Assembly: GCF_034356035.1 (NCBI RefSeq)
Contig: NZ_CP136423.1
Location: 186,001-250,000 of the forward strand
From: Blautia hydrogenotrophica DSM 10507
Lineage (GTDB): Bacteria > Bacillota > Clostridia > Lachnospirales > Lachnospiraceae
Reading direction: 5' to 3'
Length of the DNA: 64,000 nucleotides
In this document: piece after piece, positions 1-7,901 of the stretch
Position numbering within the stretch: position 1 is the first letter of the stretch
Layout of the letters: every line of letters starts with the position of its first letter
Made by a program: the position numbers and the translations under genes
Notes under the pieces: model-generated
Databases searched by the model: none
Told to the model about the DNA's origin: nothing
The model's input: the letters and a program-made list of their open reading frames with translations, nothing else

Positions 1-1
1 G

Positions 2-862
2 GCGTCTGTGAAAAGGGAGACTATTTTTCTGCTGGGATTTGGTCTGGGTATGGAGGTCGGTGAAGTCAAAGAGTTTTTACTGAAAGCGCAGAGGGAGAGG
101 GATTTTGATTTTACAGATCCCTGCGAGGTGATCTATTGGTACTGTTATCGGAACCACCATGGCTATGAGGCTGCACAGAGGATGAAGCAGCGGTATGAAG
201 AACTCCCCGTTACGGGACAGAAAAGAGATTTGAAGGACTGTCTGGATGTGTTAAGAAGCGGTCAGATTCGTCTGAATACCCATGAAGGGGTCTGGAAATA
301 TCTGGGCTTACTGCGGGAAGGGAGCCTAAAGAGCGATCAGGAGGCTTACCGATGGTTCGTCAGGCTCATGGAGCATAGCCGCAGAATTATTGCGAGAATG
401 TATCAAAAAGACGTGGAGGAAGTCAGAGGCAGCAAAAGGTGGAAAGCACAGGACATATCCCCGGGGGATGTGGAAAAAGTGATTTTTAACGGTGTGCCTG
501 TAGACAATATGGGAAACCTGAAAAAGATGTCTGCCTCGATTCTGTCAAAGCATTTTGCTCAGAAGAGACTGAGCCGTCAGCGAATCAACCAGATCTTGAA
601 CAGAAAACAGCAGGTGGAGAGGTTTGACTTGATTACCCTGGAATTTTTTATCATTTCCCAGGAGATGGAAGACGCGGATGCCAAGGAGAGATACCGCTTT
701 TTCCGGCGCGAGATTCAACAGATTTTAAAAGAGTGTTCCATGGGAGAACTGTATATCGTAAATCCTTATGAGTGTTTTATTTTAATGTGTCTGTTGACAG
801 ATTGTCCTCTGGCTGTGTTTTCAGAGATCTGGGAAATGTCTTATGAGGCGGAGGAGTTGTAG
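2..862 (+). CDS. Conserved hypothetical protein, 5' end outside the window
   Basis: The reading frame is open from the first complete codon and there is no ribosome site before the GTG at position 8, so the true start lies upstream and about 286 C-terminal residues are visible. The protein is soluble, rich in Arg, Glu and aromatic residues, with no membrane segment. A helical stretch near residues 180-210 (SRQRINQILN) loosely resembles a helix-turn-helix, but I cannot assign a family. It ends 24 bp before a membrane carboxypeptidase gene and shares its strand with that gene and a Ser/Thr kinase, so it is probably part of the same transcript. Its function is unknown; a cytoplasmic partner or substrate of the kinase is one possibility (inference). 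Confidence 0.75.
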   Translation, partial: ASVKRETIFLLGFGLGMEVGEVKEFLLKAQRERDFDFTDPCEVIYWYCYRNHHGYEAAQRMKQRYEELPVTGQKRDLKDCLDVLRSGQIRLNTHEGVWKYLGLLREGSLKSDQEAYRWFVRLMEHSRRIIARMYQKDVEEVRGSKRWKAQDISPGDVEKVIFNGVPVDNMGNLKKMSASILSKHFAQKRLSRQRINQILNRKQQVERFDLITLEFFIISQEMEDADAKERYRFFRREIQQILKECSMGELYIVNPYECFILMCLLTDCPLAVFSEIWEMSYEAEEL

Positions 863-886
863 AAGAGTCTGGAGAGGAGACATAAG

Positions 887-2026
887 ATGAAGAGAAAGGG
901 TTTTTGGATGGTGCTGGGATTCATCGGTTGTTTTCTGCTGGGCGTAGGACTGTATTTTGTGGTGCATCAAAGGTCAGGACAGTCTGAGGACCAAGGCAGC
1001 GAAAAGCTGGAAATGACTTCCGGCCAAGTCAGGCGCTCAGAGTCCGAGAAAAGGGAGGAACCGCCAGTGACAGAGATTCCGAAAGAGATTGTGCAGACGC
1101 AGGATAGCCTGTACACATATGAGCAGATGGTGAAAGATCTAGAGACTATGGAGCTGTGTTTTCCGGGACAAATCCAGGTGAAGGAGCTGGGAGTTACAGC
1201 AGATGGAAGAAGTATCAAGGAGGCTGTTCTGGGGGATGAAAAGGCTGAGCGCCATTTGATGATTCAGGCGTCGATACATGGCAGGGAATATATGAACACT
1301 CAGGTGGCGATGAGACAGCTAGAATTGTTTCTTCGAAACTATGAAATTGGAAGTTATCGGAATATGACCTATGAGGAGCTCCTTCAGGGCCTGTGTGTGC
1401 ACGTGATTCCCATGGCAAATCCTGATGGTGTGACGATCAGCCAGTATGGACCTAAAGGAATCCATGATAAGGAGTGCCGGCAGATTTTGAAACAGTGCCG
1501 GGAGGCTGATGGGGCCGACGGTAGAGATTATTGGAAGAACTGGAAAGCCAATGCCAGAGGAGTGGATTTAAATCGTAATTTTGATGTGGGATGGCAGGAG
1601 TTTCAAGGAAGCCTTCGCCCATCTTCAGAGAGATACAAGGGGGATGTACCAGCTAGTGAGACGGAGACACAGGCGATTTTGAGCATTCCCCAAAGATACC
1701 CTGTCGTGGGCTGTATGGCTTACCATTCTTCGGGAAATCTGGTGTACTGGGACTATGGCAGCCGGGGTCAGGTGTATTTGGAAGACCAGAAATTGGCACA
1801 GACAGTCAGTGAGATTACAGGATATGAGGCTCATTCTACGGTGTCAGATGGAACAGATAGTGCAGGGTGCAGTGATTATTTTGTATTAAAATTAGGGATT
1901 GCGGCAATCACAGTGGAGAATGGGACAGGAGACTGTCCGCTGGATTCAGAAGAATTTCCAGTTATTATGGAAAAGAATGAGAAACTGCTTCCGGGATATC
2001 TTTGGATATATCAAAGTGGCAGATGA
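887..2026 (+). CDS. Membrane-anchored M14-family zinc carboxypeptidase
   Basis: 379 residues. Residues 5-27 form one hydrophobic segment (signal anchor), followed by a charged linker to about residue 72 and then an M14 metallopeptidase domain. The zinc ligands are visible as HGRE (His131, Glu134) and His280 in AYHSSGN. DLNRNF at 227-232 is the usual substrate-site arginine motif and Glu344 in TVENG is the expected catalytic base. All key residues are present, so it should be active outside the membrane. M14 enzymes of this layout in Gram-positives often cut gamma-D-Glu-diaminopimelate stem peptides of peptidoglycan; the exact substrate is inference. A GGAG ribosome site precedes the ATG. It sits 22 bp before the kinase gene and is probably co-transcribed with it. 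Confidence 0.9.
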   Translation: MKRKGFWMVLGFIGCFLLGVGLYFVVHQRSGQSEDQGSEKLEMTSGQVRRSESEKREEPPVTEIPKEIVQTQDSLYTYEQMVKDLETMELCFPGQIQVKELGVTADGRSIKEAVLGDEKAERHLMIQASIHGREYMNTQVAMRQLELFLRNYEIGSYRNMTYEELLQGLCVHVIPMANPDGVTISQYGPKGIHDKECRQILKQCREADGADGRDYWKNWKANARGVDLNRNFDVGWQEFQGSLRPSSERYKGDVPASETETQAILSIPQRYPVVGCMAYHSSGNLVYWDYGSRGQVYLEDQKLAQTVSEITGYEAHSTVSDGTDSAGCSDYFVLKLGIAAITVENGTGDCPLDSEEFPVIMEKNEKLLPGYLWIYQSGR

Positions 2027-2048
2027 GAAATAAATGGAGGGAAGGGAT

Positions 2049-3989
2049 ATGGAAGAGAGATATTCGGGCTGGCCAGAATGGGAACTGATAGATAAACTAG
2101 GAGAGGGCTCCTTTGGAAAAGTATACAGGGCCAGGAGAGTGGAAGGAACACGGGAATTTTACTCGGCAATCAAGATTGTCACAATTCCCTACAGCGGTGC
2201 CCAGATGGATGAACTGGGAATGGAAGGCATGGACGAGAAATCCGTGCGTAGGTATCTGCGAGGAATTGTGGACGAATGTATCAATGAGATTGAGATGATG
2301 GAGCGTCTGAAAGGAAATTCCAATATTGTCGCGGTGGAAGACTTTAAAGTGGTGGAACATCCAGATGCCATCCGCTGGGATATCTATATACGGATGGAGC
2401 TCTTGGAAAGTTTTGTCAAGTATCTCCGTCATAGGAAGATGACTGAGAAAGAAGTAATTCGCCTGGGAGTTGATATCTGTAGTGCACTGATTCTCTGTGA
2501 GAGGCAGGGAATAATCCATCGGGATATTAAGCCAGAGAATATCTTTGTCTCGCCGACGGGAAATTTCAAGTTAGGAGATTTTGGAATTGCCAGAAAGCTG
2601 GAGAAGACGGGCAGAGCAATGTCTCAAAAGGGAACCTACTCCTACATGGCACCGGAGGTCTTCTACGGGAGAGAATATGATGCCAGCATAGATACTTATT
2701 CTCTCGGCGTTGTGTTGTACCGCCTTTTAAATCATAACCGAGGGCCGTTTTTGGACCCATACCGAGAGGTTTTGACTTATCAGGACAGGGAAGAGGCGCT
2801 GCAAAAGAGAATGAGTGGAGAACAGCCGCCTGTGCCCTGTGAGGCCAGTGAGACAATGGCAGGGATTATTCTGAAGGCGTGCAGCTATTACCCGGAGTAT
2901 CGGTATCAGAGCGCGGTGCAGTTAAGAGAAGAACTGCAAAGAGCGGCGAGGGGAGAAAGACGGGGAATTTCTCCTCAGGAAGAGGAGACCGTGGCAATTG
3001 GAAGAACAGTTCCGAAAGATGTCCGGCAAAACAGTCTGATGTCAGAAAAGCCCGTCAGAAAGAATAAAAATAAGATTGTTTTTCTGGGAGTTGGGGCAGC
3101 TGCAGTGATTGCGGCCGGCTTTTTGTGCTCAATGGTTTTTCTGAGTTCCGACAACACAGAAGTTTCAAGTCAGGAGGAAGTCAGCAGTCAGGAGGAGGTG
3201 CAGAAAACGGAGGCATCACCGTTGCCGACTCCCACGGATGTTCCAGCCTCTAAAGAGGACAGCACTGTGCCAGAAAACGAGGAAAATCCTGATATGGTCC
3301 AGGAGCCTGCGGCATTGGAGTCTTCTGAGTCTCCAAATTCGGTAAATTATGAAACTTATTACGTGGTGAACTGCCGTGAGAGTATCACACTGCGGACGAG
3401 TCCTAGTACCTCAGCGTCTGAGATTTGCCAGATTCCTCTAGGAGCGTCAGTGAGCTATGTGGAGACGGCGGAGAATGGATTCTATAAGATTATCTATGAT
3501 GGGAGAACAGGATATGGTTTGGCTTCTTATCTGTCCACAGTGCCGAATTCATCCGAGAATAGTCGGCAGCAGTCTTACCCAACCTATTACGTGGTGAACT
3601 GTCGTGAGAGTATCACACTGCGGATGAGTCCCAGTACTTCTGCATCTGAGATCTGTCAGATTCCCCTAGGAGCATCGGTCAGTTATGTGGGCGGAGCAGA
3701 AAATGGTTTCAGTAAGGTTATCTATAATGGAAATACGGGTTATGCACTCTCTTCTTATCTGTCGCCCGATGCGGTAGTTGGCAATGGCACGGAAAAGGTT
3801 TATGAGGTAGTGAATTGTCAGGAGAGCATTACGCTGCGGACGAGTCCTAGTACTTCTGCATCTGAGATTTGTCAGATTCCTCTTGGGGAGACAGTGATCT
3901 TTTATGGCGAAGCCGGAAATGGATTTTACCAGGTGGAGTATGGGGGGAAGAGTGGTTATGCTCTTGCGTCTTATTTAAGAAGAGTATGA
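2049..3989 (+). CDS. Transmembrane Ser/Thr protein kinase with three extracellular SH3 domains
   Basis: 646 residues from the ATG at 2049, chosen because GGAGG at 2036-2040 is spaced correctly for it; an in-frame ATG at 2034 would overlap that site. Residues 11-295 form a Hanks-type kinase: glycine loop GEGSFGKV (18-25), Lys42, HRDIKPEN (157-164), DFG (177-179) and APE (201-203), all intact. One membrane segment lies at about 343-365, followed by a Glu/Ser/Pro-rich stalk. Three bacterial SH3 repeats follow at about 437-495, 513-571 and 585-643, sharing the string SITLR-SPSTSASEICQIPLG. PrkC/PknB kinases of this group usually carry PASTA sensors; here SH3 modules, which often bind cell-wall peptides, take that place. 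A strong hairpin terminator follows the stop. Confidence 0.93.
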   Translation: MEERYSGWPEWELIDKLGEGSFGKVYRARRVEGTREFYSAIKIVTIPYSGAQMDELGMEGMDEKSVRRYLRGIVDECINEIEMMERLKGNSNIVAVEDFKVVEHPDAIRWDIYIRMELLESFVKYLRHRKMTEKEVIRLGVDICSALILCERQGIIHRDIKPENIFVSPTGNFKLGDFGIARKLEKTGRAMSQKGTYSYMAPEVFYGREYDASIDTYSLGVVLYRLLNHNRGPFLDPYREVLTYQDREEALQKRMSGEQPPVPCEASETMAGIILKACSYYPEYRYQSAVQLREELQRAARGERRGISPQEEETVAIGRTVPKDVRQNSLMSEKPVRKNKNKIVFLGVGAAAVIAAGFLCSMVFLSSDNTEVSSQEEVSSQEEVQKTEASPLPTPTDVPASKEDSTVPENEENPDMVQEPAALESSESPNSVNYETYYVVNCRESITLRTSPSTSASEICQIPLGASVSYVETAENGFYKIIYDGRTGYGLASYLSTVPNSSENSRQQSYPTYYVVNCRESITLRMSPSTSASEICQIPLGASVSYVGGAENGFSKVIYNGNTGYALSSYLSPDAVVGNGTEKVYEVVNCQESITLRTSPSTSASEICQIPLGETVIFYGEAGNGFYQVEYGGKSGYALASYLRRV

Positions 3990-3992
3990 ATA

Positions 3993-4030
3993 GGCGGCGC
4001 TCCTTCAAGGATGAGGGGCGCCGCTCTTTA
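3993..4030 (+). terminator. Rho-independent terminator after the kinase gene
   Basis: GCGGCGC (3994-4000) pairs with GCGCCGC (4018-4024) and is followed by TCTTTATTT. It lies just after the kinase stop codon. Confidence 0.8.
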
Positions 4031-4196
4031 TTTACTAGGAAATCCAACAGATTTTCCTAGTAAATAAAAAGTCCTCCCCCGGCCAGGATGTACAGCCGCA
4101 ATAAGGGATTTCACCGCAAGGTGGTGCGCAAAGTGAGACACGCCCCTCAAAGATTGAGGGATGGGGAGTTGAAATGGGCGTGCCCACTTTGTTATG
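4031..4196 (+). repeat. Dispersed palindromic repeat, family A, copy 1
   Basis: About 165 bp. An outer hairpin (TTTACTAGGAAA pairing with TTTTCCTAGTAAA) is followed by GCCGCAATAAGG, ACCGCAAGG, GCGCAAAGTG, CCCCTCAAAGATTGAGGG and GGGCGTGCCCA. The same blocks in the same order occur at 44368-44550 and in the tandem pair at 57179-57562, and partly at 18611-18673 and 41533-41600. It lies between the convergent kinase and serine-hydrolase genes. No open reading frame or transposase is associated with it. Confidence 0.75.
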
Positions 4197-4211
4197 AAAA
4201 GTTCTCGGGTT

Positions 4212-5303
4212 TTACTGGTTGAAATAGCCATAGATTGCGTTGGACAGCGCTTGGATATTGGCCTGGGCCTGGGCGGTGTTGGTGAGATTCTGAGCCATGA
4301 TGCACAGAATAAAATCATTGCGCGGTGCGCTGTATATAATGGCAGCATCGTTTTCCACAGTGTCCAGCTCTCCGGTTTTGTTGGCGACCTGTGCGCCGTC
4401 GATGTCAGGGATTCCGGCAGGAATTTTGTTTCGACGTTCCTGCTGTTTCAGAAGCTTATACATCAGTTCAGGGTAGGTGAGAGATTCACTATTATTGTAA
4501 ATCTCCCGGAGAAGCTTTCCGCAGTCGGTCACGGAGGTGTAGTTGTCGTCACCTGTATTATCTGCCAGGAGCATACGGCCCATATGAGTGTTTGTATAGC
4601 CGTGTTCCTCACAGAAAGAGTTTACAGCAGCCATGCCGACAGAGGAATCGCCGCCGCCTAGCCAGGTGACGAGATTATTGGCTGCGTCGTTGTCGCTGAC
4701 TGTGATCATGGAGGTGAGTGCGCTGTTTACAGTTTCCCGGCCGCCTCCGGCTTCGCAGACCGCGTCATAGTTTTCATAAACCGTACCCATGATAAAAAGC
4801 TTGATTAGGCTAGCCGCTTGCATCTGAGAGTCTCCGACGGTACAGCTGGCGTTTGTGTTCAGATTTTCAGCGTAGATAGCCCAATTGCCGTCAGAGGCGT
4901 TTAGAGTATCTACCTGTGTCTGAAGCTGGGTTTGAAGATCTGACAGATCGCCAGTGACTACTTTGGTCTCTCCTTTGGGAGAAGAGAGCGTGCCATCTTC
5001 CGCGGAATTGGACTTATTGTCTTTGGAGGAGCTCTGTTCGGCCTGTGCCTCATCTGCGGAGAAGGAAGTAGTGTCATTGGCGCTGGCTGAGTTTAATGTC
5101 CCGGAGAGAGTTGATATTTCCTTTACGGTTTTTTCTAATTTTGTGACTTGTTTGTCTATAGAAGCAGTTTTCTTGGCGAATATTCCTAAGACAACAGTTA
5201 AAAAAACAACCAGGCAGACCAATACTGTGATCAGCACGATCAAGCCGGTATTTCCTCGATTATCTGTGCGAAAAGAGGAGGATGAGTTAGATATTTTCTT
5301 CAT
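4212..5303 (-). CDS. Membrane-anchored beta-lactamase-fold serine hydrolase
   Basis: 363 residues. A short cytoplasmic N-terminus is followed by a membrane segment at about 20-43, a coiled-coil and Ser/Glu-rich linker to about 130, and an extracellular class A beta-lactamase fold. The active-site motifs are SLIK (Ser165, Lys168), SDN (203-205) and KTG (309-311). The omega-loop ExxLN motif holding the Glu that deacylates beta-lactams is not visible; the matching region reads RMLLAD. I therefore expect a peptidoglycan-directed hydrolase or binding protein rather than a resistance enzyme (inference). It lies 16 bp downstream of an N-acetylmuramoyl-L-alanine amidase on the same strand and has a good ribosome site (AGGTGG), so the two are probably one operon. 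Confidence 0.85.
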   Translation of the reverse strand: MKKISNSSSSFRTDNRGNTGLIVLITVLVCLVVFLTVVLGIFAKKTASIDKQVTKLEKTVKEISTLSGTLNSASANDTTSFSADEAQAEQSSSKDNKSNSAEDGTLSSPKGETKVVTGDLSDLQTQLQTQVDTLNASDGNWAIYAENLNTNASCTVGDSQMQAASLIKLFIMGTVYENYDAVCEAGGGRETVNSALTSMITVSDNDAANNLVTWLGGGDSSVGMAAVNSFCEEHGYTNTHMGRMLLADNTGDDNYTSVTDCGKLLREIYNNSESLTYPELMYKLLKQQERRNKIPAGIPDIDGAQVANKTGELDTVENDAAIIYSAPRNDFILCIMAQNLTNTAQAQANIQALSNAIYGYFNQ

Positions 5304-5319
5304 AATAATACCACCTGTG

Positions 5320-6318
5320 TTATTGTGCTAAGCCGAAGTAGGCGTCGATTCCGTCCGCGATACCTGCGGCCATGGTTTCCTGGAAAGCAGGATCAGCCAT
5401 CTGGCGATCATCCGTTTCATGAGTCATAAACCCCATTTCTACGATGGTGACAGGAATTTTACTCCAGTTGATACCCGTCATATCGTCCGTGTAAATGATT
5501 CCCCGATTGTTGAAACCTGTGGCTGCGCAGTAGGAATCAATGATGCACTGGGAGAGTCGGTTGCTCTCGTCATAGAGGTCGGCCACATAGGGATTGCCAG
5601 AAGATGGGCTCATAGTAAGTGCACCGCTGGCAGTGTGGGAGTCGTCTCCATTGGCATGCACACGTACCATGATTTCAGCGCCGTTGTCCGAAGCAAATAA
5701 GGCCCTCTCAGCATTGCTGATCGCTGCGTCGTTGTCAGTACGGGTCATGACGACCTGATAGCCCCGGTCGATGAGAATCTGCTGAAGTTTCAGTGAGACA
5801 TCCAAATTGAGCTGATATTCGTTCAGACCGGTGTAGCTGCCGGAGGTTCCTGTACTGCATTTTGCTTTTGGCACAGAGGAACCTGGGCCGTTAGGTTCTG
5901 TGGCGCTCATATCTACCCATTCGCCCTGGTGCCCGGGGTCGATACACACTACATGGCCATTGGAAGCGGTATTGACGTTTTCGCCGGTGCTTCCTGAACT
6001 GTTGAAGACGGAGGGCTTGTTGGAAGTGTCCTCATCGTCAGCAGCAGCTTCCCCCTTTGCTTTTTCCTCAGCGGCTTTCTTGGCGGCCTCTGCTGCGATC
6101 TGTTTTTGTTCTTCTGTTTTCTGTACTTTTTTCATCTGCTTCTCCTGCGCTTGCAGACTCTCTTTTTGAGCTTCAGCTTGCTCCAAAGTCTGTTCTACAT
6201 GTTCTTGGGTACTCTGTGCTTTTTTTAAGGCTGTAAAACCCAGAATAAAAATTCCAATAGCGGCAATAATTCCCAATAGGGATAAAAGAATATAAAATAC
6301 TGTTAGATGTTTTTTCAT
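5320..6318 (-). CDS. N-acetylmuramoyl-L-alanine amidase (Amidase_3) with membrane anchor
   Basis: 332 residues. An N-terminal membrane segment (about 8-30) is followed by a long Gln/Glu/Lys coiled coil (about 33-95) and a zinc amidase domain from residue 121. The expected ligands and catalytic residues are visible: His130 in DPGHQGEW, Glu167 in LNEYQ, His221 in VRVHANG and Glu294 in IVEMGF. The enzyme family cuts the bond between MurNAc and L-Ala in peptidoglycan, and the coiled coil would hold it away from the membrane. A GAGGAGG site lies 4 bp before the ATG. It is transcribed towards the serine hydrolase and away from the ribosomal operon. Confidence 0.92.
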   Translation of the reverse strand: MKKHLTVFYILLSLLGIIAAIGIFILGFTALKKAQSTQEHVEQTLEQAEAQKESLQAQEKQMKKVQKTEEQKQIAAEAAKKAAEEKAKGEAAADDEDTSNKPSVFNSSGSTGENVNTASNGHVVCIDPGHQGEWVDMSATEPNGPGSSVPKAKCSTGTSGSYTGLNEYQLNLDVSLKLQQILIDRGYQVVMTRTDNDAAISNAERALFASDNGAEIMVRVHANGDDSHTASGALTMSPSSGNPYVADLYDESNRLSQCIIDSYCAATGFNNRGIIYTDDMTGINWSKIPVTIVEMGFMTHETDDRQMADPAFQETMAAGIADGIDAYFGLAQ

Positions 6319-6417
6319 AGCGCCTCCTCACGTACTGTAATTACTTATATTAAGAGCAGTTTTGGCCGCTGTTTCCCTGGTATTATACCTCTTTTGACAG
6401 AATGATACAAGAAGGTC

Positions 6418-6591
6418 GTAACTATTCAGCTATAACCGCTCGGATTGGCTGTTTTGCTGCTTATATCGCCGCATATGCGGCGAAATCCTCGCTTATGGCT
6501 AAGCGCCATATGCCTGATAAGAGCAAAACTCCTCTGCAAGCAGGCTTGCTCCGGATTTTTGTCCTTATCAGTTGCATGGCTGAATAGTTAC
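6418..6591. repeat. Palindromic MITE-like element, family B
   Basis: A 174-bp element is bounded by perfect 13-bp inverted repeats, GTAACTATTCAGC (6418-6430) and GCTGAATAGTTAC (6579-6591). Inside are further hairpins: CGCCGCATATGCGGCG at 6467-6482, TATGGC/GCCATA, and GCAAGCAGGCTTGC around 6536-6549. The flanks (AGAAGGTC left, AGAAAGTC right) are similar enough to suggest an eroded target duplication. It has no coding capacity and lies between the amidase gene and the str-operon promoter. Confidence 0.7.
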
Positions 6592-6620
6592 AGAAAGTCA
6601 AACTTTTTTTGCGGAATTCC

Positions 6621-6649
6621 TTGACAGCAGCGGTTTCGCGGGCTATAAT
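6621..6649 (+). promoter_or_regulatory. str operon promoter
   Basis: TTGACA at 6621-6626 and TATAAT at 6644-6649 are both exact consensus with a 17-bp spacer, as expected for a highly expressed ribosomal operon. The start point would be near 6657, about 100 nt before rpsL. Confidence 0.9.
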
Positions 6650-6754
6650 GATCGAGCGTGCATGAAAAGCGCAATCTTTTTTCATGCCTAATTTTAATAG
6701 CAGCCGCAGAACCCATGAACATGAAATGGAGAGAAAATCGGGAGGTGAAATGGA

Positions 6755-7168
6755 ATGCCAACATTTAACCAGTTAGTAAGAAAAGGAAGACAGACTACAG
6801 TTAAGAAATCTACAGCACCAGCGCTGCAGAAAAGCTACAACTCTTTAAGAAAGAAAACGAGTGACATGTCTTCTCCTCAGAAGAGAGGTGTTTGTACCGC
6901 TGTTAAAACCGCAACTCCTAAAAAGCCGAACTCAGCTTTGAGAAAAATCGCCAGAGTTCGTCTTTCCAATGGAATCGAGGTTACCAGCTATATTCCAGGT
7001 GAGGGACACAACCTGCAGGAGCACAGTGTTGTTCTGATCCGTGGAGGAAGGGTAAAAGACTTGCCAGGTACCAGATACCACATTATCAGAGGTACTCTGG
7101 ACACCGCAGGTGTTGCTAACAGAAAACAGGCTCGTTCCAAATACGGAGCTAAGAGACCTAAAAAATAA
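6755..7168 (+). CDS. rpsL: 30S ribosomal protein S12
   Basis: 137 residues, a normal length for Firmicute S12, starting at an ATG behind GGGAGGTG. The protein lines the decoding site of the small subunit. The conserved core [10 protein letters not shown] (55-64) and GGRVKDLPG (97-105) are intact. Lys56 and Lys101, whose equivalents are changed in streptomycin-resistant mutants, are the wild-type residues, so this gene gives no sign of resistance. The insertion around residues 26-40 compared with E. coli is usual for Firmicutes. It is the first gene of the str operon. Confidence 0.98.
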   Translation: MPTFNQLVRKGRQTTVKKSTAPALQKSYNSLRKKTSDMSSPQKRGVCTAVKTATPKKPNSALRKIARVRLSNGIEVTSYIPGEGHNLQEHSVVLIRGGRVKDLPGTRYHIIRGTLDTAGVANRKQARSKYGAKRPKK

Positions 7169-7288
7169 TTCGACAAAAGATTATTGAATCAATAGAATCA
7201 CAGAGACGATTACAATTTGTACGGTTATTCCATATACCCTGTCGGTTGCGGGTTAAATATGATAGAATTTTACCAGTGCGAACATACA

Positions 7289-7341
7289 TTGGCTGGATGA
7301 CAGCCAAGCAGCCCAGATGGGCGCTGCCCAGTCAGGGGCTG
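7289..7341 (+). promoter_or_regulatory. Stem-loops in the rpsL-rpsG spacer
   Basis: Two GC-rich hairpins lie in the unusually long 248-bp spacer: TTGGCTG/CAGCCAA (7289-7307), and CAGCCC (7309-7314) with GGGGCTG (7335-7341) enclosing GGGC/GCCC. Neither has a U-tract. In E. coli, S7 represses its own operon by binding the rpsL-rpsG spacer; a similar role here is inference from position only. Confidence 0.45.
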
Positions 7342-7344
7342 TGA

Positions 7345-7887
<543 letters not shown>

Positions 7888-7901
7888 AGGAGGAAAATCC
7901 A

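Noticed and set aside
4212..5303. Beta-lactam resistance gene
   Set aside because: The ExxLN motif needed for class A hydrolysis is not visible and the gene pairs with a wall amidase, so a resistance role is not supported.
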